The notes under the pieces were generated by a model. It searched no databases and was not told the DNA's origin. It was given only the letters and a program-made list of their open reading frames with translations. A stretch of DNA of 64,000 nucleotides from contig NW_027506876.1 in NCBI RefSeq assembly GCF_052324685.1, positions 1-64,000 of the forward strand, in the 5' to 3' direction. Source of the DNA: Brachyhypopomus gauderio (lineage: Eukaryota > Chordata > Actinopteri > Gymnotiformes > Hypopomidae). This document shows, one piece after another, positions 57,739-64,000 of the stretch; the stretch's first letter is position 1, and every line of letters begins with the position of its first letter. Position numbers and translations under genes: made by a program.

Positions 57739-58175
57739 TGCTTCTTGATAGAATGACAAACACCACTGCTGTTTAGTGGTTTGTTGCCAGTGTAAAGGCT
57801 ATCGGGGAGCTCTTCCCTTTAGATCCTCAAAGTGAGCTGTCAGTCTCATGTGATCGATACAGCAATGTTCTAATTCGCCATGTACCTTGATAGCAGTACT
57901 AATGCAGCCAGTTCAATCAAAATGAAACTCAGTGGAAACTTACCTAGTGCTTTGTCATGTTGTCTCCCAACGTAGAAAACTCATGCTACTTGGTTGATTT
58001 GTAGACGTTTGTGTTATAAAGGGATCGAATGATGTCAACATTTGGTGTTTGGATGTGAATGTTTTGTCTTAAAGCAGAGTAGACCTACTGCTTAGCCATT
58101 GTTGACATGATGACTTCCATGCTCTGATTGTATGAGGAAACGCCCACGAGAGATGTGCCCATTCAGACATGCAAG

Positions 58176-58248
58176 GTTTCTGTAGTGTAGTGGTCATCAC
58201 GTTCGCCTCACACGTGAAAGGTCCCTAGTTCGATACCAGGCAGAAACA
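58176..58248 (+). tRNA. tRNA-Val(CAC), T40/A52 variant
   Basis: Third dimer, first half. Confidence 0.79.
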
Positions 58249-58687
58249 TGCTTCTTGATAGAATGACATACACACCACTGCTGTTTAGTGGTTTGTTGCC
58301 AGTGTAAAGGCTATCGGCGAACTCTTCCCTTTAGATCCTCAAAGTGAGCTGTCAGTCTCATGTGATCGATACAGGAATGTTCTAAATCGCCATGTACCTT
58401 GATAGCAGTACTAATGCAGCCAGTTCAATCAAAATGAAACTCAGTGGAAACTTACCTAGTGCTTTGTCATGTTGTCTCCCAACATAGAAAACTCATGCTA
58501 CTCGGTTGATTTGTAGACGTTTGTGTTATAAAGGGATCGAATGATGTCAACATTTGGTGTTTGGATGTGAATGTTTTGTCTTAAAGCAGAGTAGACCTAC
58601 TGCTTAGCCATTGTTGACATGATGACTTCCATGCTCTGATTGTATGAGGAAATGCCTACGAGAGATGTGCCCATTCAGACATGCAAG

Positions 58688-58760
58688 GTTTCTGTAGTGT
58701 AGTGGTCATCACGTTCGCCACACACGCGAAAGGTTCCTGGTTCGATACCAGGCAGAAACA
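58688..58760 (+). tRNA. tRNA-Val(CAC), A33/T48 variant
   Basis: Third dimer, second half; flank GAAATGCC rather than GAAACGCC. Confidence 0.78.
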
Positions 58761-59197
58761 TGCTTCTTGATAGAATGACAAACACCACTGCTGTTTAGTG
58801 GTTTGTTGCCAGTGTAAAGGCTATCGGGGAGCTCTTCCCTTTAGATCCTCAAAGTGAGCTGTCAGTCTCATGTGATCGATACAGCAATGTTCTAATTCGC
58901 CATGTACCTTGATAGCAGTACTAATGCAGCCAGTTCAATCAAAATGAAACTCAGTGGAAACTTACCTAGTGCTTTGTCATGTTGTCTCCCAACGTAGAAA
59001 ACTCATGCTACTTGGTTGATTTGTAGACGTTTGTGTTATAAAGGGATCGAATGATGTCAACATTTGGTGTTTGGATGTGAATGTTTTGTCTTAAAGCAGA
59101 GTAGACTTACTGCTTAGCCATTGTTGACATGATGACTTCCATGCTCTGATAGAATGAGGAAACGCCCACGAGAGATGTGACCGTTCAGACAAGCAAG

Positions 59198-59270
59198 GTT
59201 TCTGTAGTGTAGTGGTCATCACGTTTGCCTCACATCCGAAAGGTCCCTGGTTCGATACCAGGCAGAAACA
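59198..59270 (+). tRNA. tRNA-Val(CAC), T29/T38/C39 variant
   Basis: Twin of 53069; first gene of the second 6129-bp duplicate. Confidence 0.78.
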
Positions 59271-59707
59271 TGCTTCTTGATAGAATGACAAACACCACTG
59301 CTGTTTAGTGGTTTGTTGCCAGTGTAAAGGCTATCGGGGAGCTCTTCCCTTTAGATCCTCAAAGTGAGCTGTCAGTCTCATGTGATCGATACAGGAATGT
59401 TCTAAATCGCCATGTACCTTGATAGCAGTACTAATGCAGCCGGTTCAATCAAAATTACACTCCGTGGAAACTTACCTAGTGCTTTGTCATGTTGTCTCCC
59501 AACATAGAAAACTCATGCTACTCGGTTGATTTGTAGACGTTTGTCTTATAAAGGTATCGAATGATGTCAACATTTGGTGTTTCGATGTGAATGTTTTGTC
59601 TTAAAGCAGAGTAGACCTACTGCTTAGCCATTGTTGTAATGATGACTTCCATGCTCTGATAGAATGAGGAAACGCCCACGAGAGATGTGCCCGTTCAGAC
59701 AAGCAAG

Positions 59708-59780
59708 GTTTCTGTAGTGTAGTGGTCATCACGTTCGCCTCACACGCAAAAGGTCCCTGGTTCGATACCAGGCAGAAACA
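59708..59780 (+). tRNA. tRNA-Val(CAC), A41 variant
   Basis: Twin of 53579; C29-A41 mismatch. Confidence 0.83.
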
Positions 59781-60216
59781 TGCTTCTTGATAGAATGACA
59801 AACACCACTGCTGTTTAGTGGTTGTTGCCAGTGTTAAGGCTATCGGCGAGCTCTTCCCTTTAGATCCTCAAAGTGAGCTGTCAGTCTCATGTGATCGATA
59901 CAGGAATGTTCTAAATCGCCATGTACCTTGATAGCAGTACTAATGCAGCCAGTTCAATCAAAATGAAACTCAGTGGAAACGTACCTAGTGCTTTGTCATG
60001 TTGTCTCCCAACATAGAAAACTCATGCTACTCGGTTGATTTGTAGACGTTTGTGTTATAAAGGTATCGAATGATGTCAACATTTGGTGTTTGGATGTGAA
60101 TGTTTTGTCTTAAAGCAGAGTAGACCTACTGCTTAGCCATTGTTGACATGATGACTTCCATGCTCTGATTGTATGAGGAAACGCCCACGAGAGATGTGCC
60201 CATTCAGACATGCAAG

Positions 60217-60289
60217 GTTTCTGTAGTGTAGTGGTCATCACGTTCGCCTCACACGCAAAAGGTCCCTGGTTCGATACCAGGCAGAAACA
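60217..60289 (+). tRNA. tRNA-Val(CAC), A41 variant
   Basis: Twin of 54088; 509 bp from the previous gene. Confidence 0.83.
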
Positions 60290-60726
60290 TGCTTCTTGAT
60301 AGAATGACAAACACCACTGCTGTTTAGTGATTTGTTGCCAGTGTAAAGGCTATCGGGGAGCGCTTGCCTTTAGATCCTCAAAGTGAGCTGTCAGTCTCAT
60401 GTGATCGATACAGGAATGTTCTAAATCGCCATGTATCTTGATAGCAGTACTAATGCAGCCAGTTCAATCAAAATGAAACTCAGTGGAAACTTACCTAGTG
60501 CTTTGTCATGTTGTCTCCCAACATAGAAAACTCATGCTACTCGGTTGATTTGTAGACGTTTGTGTTATAAAGGTATCGAATGATGTCAACATTTGGTGTT
60601 TGGATGTGAATGTTTTGTCTTAAAGCAGAGTAGACCTACTGCTTAGCCATTGTTGACATGATGACTTCCATGCTCTGATTGTATGAGGAAACGCCCACGA
60701 GAGATGTGCCCATTCAGACATGCAAG

Positions 60727-60799
60727 GTTTCTGTAGTGTAGTGGTCATCACGTTCGCCTCACACGCGAAAGGTCCATAGTTCGATACCAGGCAGAAACA
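60727..60799 (+). tRNA. tRNA-Val(CAC), A50/A52 variant
   Basis: Twin of 54598; two T-stem mismatches. Confidence 0.74.
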
Positions 60800-61238
60800 T
60801 GCTTCTTGATAGAATGACATACACACCACTGCTGTTTAGTTGTTTGTTGCCAGTGTAAAGGCTATCGGCGAACTCTTCCCTTTAGATCCTCAAAGTGAGC
60901 TGTCAGTCTCATGTGATTGATACAGGAATGTTCTAAATCGCCATGTACCTTGATAGCAGTACTAATGCAGCCAGTTCAATCAAAATGAAACTCAGTGGAA
61001 ACTTACCTAGTGCTTTGTCATGTTGTCTCCCAACATAGAAAACTCATGCTACTCGGTTGATTTGTAGACGTTTGTGTTATAAAGGGATCGAATGATGTCA
61101 ACATTTGGTGTTTGGATGTGAATGTTTTGTCTTAAAGCAGAGTAGACCTACTGCTTAGCCATTGTTGACATGATGACTTCCATGCTATGATAGAATGAGG
61201 AAACGCCCACGAGAGATGTGCCCGTTCAGACAAGCAAG

Positions 61239-61311
61239 GTTTCTGTAGTGTAGTGGTCATCACGTTCGCCTCACACGCAAAAGGTCCCTGGTTCGATACC
61301 AGGCAGAAACA
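61239..61311 (+). tRNA. tRNA-Val(CAC), A41 variant
   Basis: Twin of 55110. Confidence 0.83.
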
Positions 61312-61748
61312 TGCTTCTTGATAGAATGACAAACACCACTGCTGTTTAGTGATTTGTTGCCAGTGTAAAGGCTATCGGGGAGCGCTTGCCTTTAGATCCT
61401 CAAAGTGAGCTGTCAGTCTCATGTGATCGATACAGGAATGTTCTAAATCGCCATGTACCTTGATAGCAGTACTAATGCAGCCGGTTCAATCAAAATTACA
61501 CTCCGTGGAAACTTACCTAGTGCTTTGTCATGTTGTCTCCCAACGTAGAAAACTCATGCTACTCGGTTGATTTGTAGACGTTTGTGTTATAAAGGGATCG
61601 AATGATGTCAACATTTGGTGTTTGGATGTGAATGTTTTGTCTTAAAGCAGAGTAGACCTACTGCTTAGCCATTGTTGACATGATGACTTCCATGCTCTGA
61701 TTGTATGAGGAAACGCCCACGAGAGATGTGCCCATTCAGACATGCAAG

Positions 61749-61821
61749 GTTTCTGTAGTGTAGTGGTCATCACGTTCGCCTCACACGCGAAAGGTCCCTA
61801 GTTCGATACCAGGCAGAAACA
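61749..61821 (+). tRNA. tRNA-Val(CAC), A52 variant
   Basis: Twin of 55620. Confidence 0.8.
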
Positions 61822-62260
61822 TGCTTCTTGATAGAATGACATACACACCACTGCTGTTTAGTGGTTTGTTGCCAGTGTAAAGGCTATCGGCGAGCTCTTC
61901 CCTTTAGATCCTCAAAGTGAGCTGTCAGTCTCATGTGATCGATACAGGAATGTTCTAAATCGCCATGTACCTTGATAGCAGTACTAATGCAGCCAGTTCA
62001 ATCAAAATGAAACTCAGTGGAAACTTACCTAGTGCTTTGTCATGTTGTCTCCCAACATAGAAAACTCATGCTACTCGGTTGATTTGTAGACGTTTGTGTT
62101 ATAAAGGTATCGAATGATGTCAACATTTGGTGTTTGGATGTGAATGTTTTGTCTTAAAGCAGAGTAGACCTACTGCTTAGCCATTGTTGACATGATGACT
62201 TCCATGCTCTGATTGTATGAGGAAACGCCCACGAGAGATGTGCCCATTCAGACATGCAAG

Positions 62261-62333
62261 GTTTCTGTAGTGTAGTGGTCATCACGTTCGCCTCACACGT
62301 GAAAGGTCCCTAGTTCGATACCAGGCAGAAACA
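62261..62333 (+). tRNA. tRNA-Val(CAC), T40/A52 variant
   Basis: Twin of 56132; dimer first half. Confidence 0.79.
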
Positions 62334-62772
62334 TGCTTCTTGATAGAATGACATACACACCACTGCTGTTTAGTGGTTTGTTGCCAGTGTAAAGGCTATC
62401 GGCGAACTCTTCCCTTTAGATCCTCAAAGTGAGCTGTCAGTCTCATGTGATCGATACAGGAATGTTCTAAATCGCCATGTACCTTGATAGCAGTACTAAT
62501 GCAGCCAGTTCAATCAAAATGAAACTCAGTGGAAACTTACCTAGTGCTTTGTCATGTTGTCTCCCAACATAGAAAACTCATGCTACTCGGTTGATTTGTA
62601 GACGTTTGTGTTATAAAGGGATCGAATGATGTCAACATTTGGTGTTTGGATGTGAATGTTTTGTCTTAAAGCAGAGTAGACCTACTGCTTAGCCATTGTT
62701 GACATGATGACTTCCATGCTCTGATTGTATGAGGAAACGCCTACGAGAGATGTGCCCATTCAGACATGCAAG

Positions 62773-62845
62773 GTTTCTGTAGTGTAGTGGTCATCACGTT
62801 CGCCACACACGCGAAAGGTTCCTGGTTCGATACCAGGCAGAAACA
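62773..62845 (+). tRNA. tRNA-Val(CAC), A33/T48 variant
   Basis: Twin of 56644; U33 replaced. Confidence 0.78.
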
Positions 62846-63282
62846 TGCTTCTTGATAGAATGACAAACACCACTGCTGTTTAGTGGTTTGTTGCCAGTGT
62901 AAAGGCTATCGGGGAGCTCTTCCCTTTAGATCCTCAAAGTGAGCTGTCAGTCTCATGTGATCGATACAGCAATGTTCTAATTCGCCATGTACCTTGATAG
63001 CAGTACTAATGCAGCCAGTTCAATCAAAATGAAACTCAGTGGAAACTTACCTAGTGCTTTGTCATGTTGTCTCCCAACGTAGAAAACTCATGCTACTTGG
63101 TTGATTTGTAGACGTTTGTGTTATAAAGGGATCGAATGATGTCAACATTTGGTGTTTGGATGTGAATGTTTTGTCTTAAAGCAGAGTAGACCTACTGCTT
63201 AGCCATTGTTGACATGATGACTTCCATGCTCTGATTGTATGAGGAAACGCCCACGAGAGATGTGCCCATTCAGACATGCAAG

Positions 63283-63355
63283 GTTTCTGTAGTGTAGTGG
63301 TCATCACGTTCGCCTCACACGTGAAAGGTCCCTAGTTCGATACCAGGCAGAAACA
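63283..63355 (+). tRNA. tRNA-Val(CAC), T40/A52 variant
   Basis: Twin of 57154. Confidence 0.79.
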
Positions 63356-63794
63356 TGCTTCTTGATAGAATGACATACACACCACTGCTGTTTAGTGGTT
63401 TGTTGCCAGTGTAAAGGCTATCGGCGAACTCTTCCCTTTAGATCCTCAAAGTGAGCTGTCAGTCTCATGTGATCGATACAGGAATGTTCTAAATCGCCAT
63501 GTACCTTGATAGCAGTACTAATGCAGCCAGTTCAATCAAAATGAAACTCAGTGGAAACTTACCTAGTGCTTTGTCATGTTGTCTCCCAACATAGAAAACT
63601 CATGCTACTCGGTTGATTTGTAGACGTTTGTGTTATAAAGGGATCGAATGATGTCAACATTTGGTGTTTGGATGTGAATGTTTTGTCTTAAAGCAGAGTA
63701 GACCTACTGCTTAGCCATTGTTGACATGATGACTTCCATGCTCTGATTGTATGAGGAAACGCCTACGAGAGATGTGCCCATTCAGACATGCAAG

Positions 63795-63867
63795 GTTTCT
63801 GTAGTGTAGTGGTCATCATGTTCGCCACACACGCGAAAGGTTCCTGGTTCGATACCAGGCAGAAACA
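63795..63867 (+). tRNA. tRNA-Val(CAC), T25/A33/T48 variant
   Basis: Twin of 57666 with an added G10-T25 wobble. Last gene; the window ends 133 bp into the next spacer. Confidence 0.77.
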
Positions 63868-64000
63868 TGCTTCTTGATAGAATGACAAACACCACTGCTG
63901 TTTAGTGGTTTGTTGCCAGTGTAAAGGCTACCGGGGAGCTCTTCCCTTTAGATCCTCAAAGTGAGCTGTCAGTCTCATGTGATCGATACAGCAATGTTCT

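Larger units (their letters stand above)
52928..57871. repeat. Segmental duplication, copy 1 (offset 6129 bp)
   Basis: About ten units, from the copy at 53069 onward, recur in identical order and spacing 6129 bp (12 units) later, including rare markers: T29/T38/C39, A50/A52, a 1-bp spacer deletion (GTGGTTGTTG) and AATTACACTCC. Left edge set at the last private difference. Confidence 0.85.
56025..59056. repeat. Dimeric higher-order repeat, three copies of 1022 bp
   Basis: A T40/A52 unit (512 bp) alternates with an A33/T48 unit (510 bp) three times, at tRNA starts 56132/56644, 57154/57666 and 58176/58688. The same dimer recurs at 62261-63867 within the second copy of the 6129-bp duplication. 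Confidence 0.87.
51291..64000 (+). repeat. Tandem tRNA-Val satellite array, diverged distal subfamily
   Basis: Same unit and orientation, but the spacer carries a distinct marker set (CCTAGTGC, CCAACATAG, CTATCGG, AAAGTGAGC, GAAACGCC) and more private changes. Units are 509-512 bp. Apart from one AAC copy, all tRNAs are CAC, and each has at least one stem or invariant-position change. Higher sequence diversity than the left block suggests an older or array-edge segment less often homogenised. The array runs off the window end. Confidence 0.93.
59057..64000. repeat. Segmental duplication, copy 2 (offset 6129 bp)
   Basis: Partner of 52928-57871, cut by the window end. Few differences were noticed (for example around 59637 and in the final tRNA), so the duplication is recent relative to the divergence among its own units. 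Confidence 0.85.

Noticed and set aside
57575-57766. 63-codon minus-strand frame
   Set aside because: A different frame across the same tRNA and flank, opened by a private flank change.
1-64000. tRNA-derived SINE array
   Set aside because: Units are head-to-tail without target-site duplications, poly(A) or microsatellite tails, and the tRNA is often full-length and intact; a tandem satellite is the simpler reading.

Overview
The window is almost entirely a satellite-like tandem array of a ~512-bp unit, each unit carrying one + strand tRNA-Val gene (73 bp, intronless, no encoded CCA, eukaryotic A and B boxes). I count 121 tRNA-Val loci: one cut by the left window edge, 119 uninterrupted (two of these with an internal deletion), and one split by a transposon. 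67 carry anticodon TAC, 53 CAC and one AAC, all on the same tRNA body. I see no host protein-coding gene. The internal pol III promoters, abundant hAT and PIF/Harbinger-like DNA transposons and the tRNA satellite suggest a vertebrate, most likely a teleost and perhaps a cyprinid; that assignment is inference.

Layout. 1-34283: left block, 67 units, mostly TAC from 2.5 to 16 kb and mixed TAC/CAC elsewhere. 34284-36765: a hAT transposon (8-bp TSD CCTCACAC) inserted in the anticodon loop of a tRNA-Val(CAC); it holds a BED zinc-finger remnant split by a PIF/Harbinger-like MITE, plus a second hAT MITE that itself contains a third hAT-like element. 36774 to about 51290: right block of the same subfamily. 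About 51291-64000: a diverged subfamily (spacer markers CCTAGTGC, CCAACATAG, CTATCGG) with CAC copies and the single AAC copy; every tRNA here has at least one change at a stem or invariant position.

Organisation. Units differ by shared marker substitutions and fall into higher-order repeats: duplications at offsets of 6652, 6129 and 5116 bp, a 1534-bp trimer, and 1022-bp and 1006-bp dimers. This is the expected footprint of unequal exchange and gene conversion. 36 copies are structurally intact (25 TAC, 11 CAC). None of these has a T4+ run just downstream, whereas all 24 copies that do have one carry a mismatch in a tRNA stem. So it is unclear which copies give mature tRNA.

Numbering in the tRNA entries is standard tRNA numbering; D-loop GG is 18-19, anticodon 34-36, T loop 54-60. 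Spacers between tRNAs are 436-439 bp with no recognisable gene.
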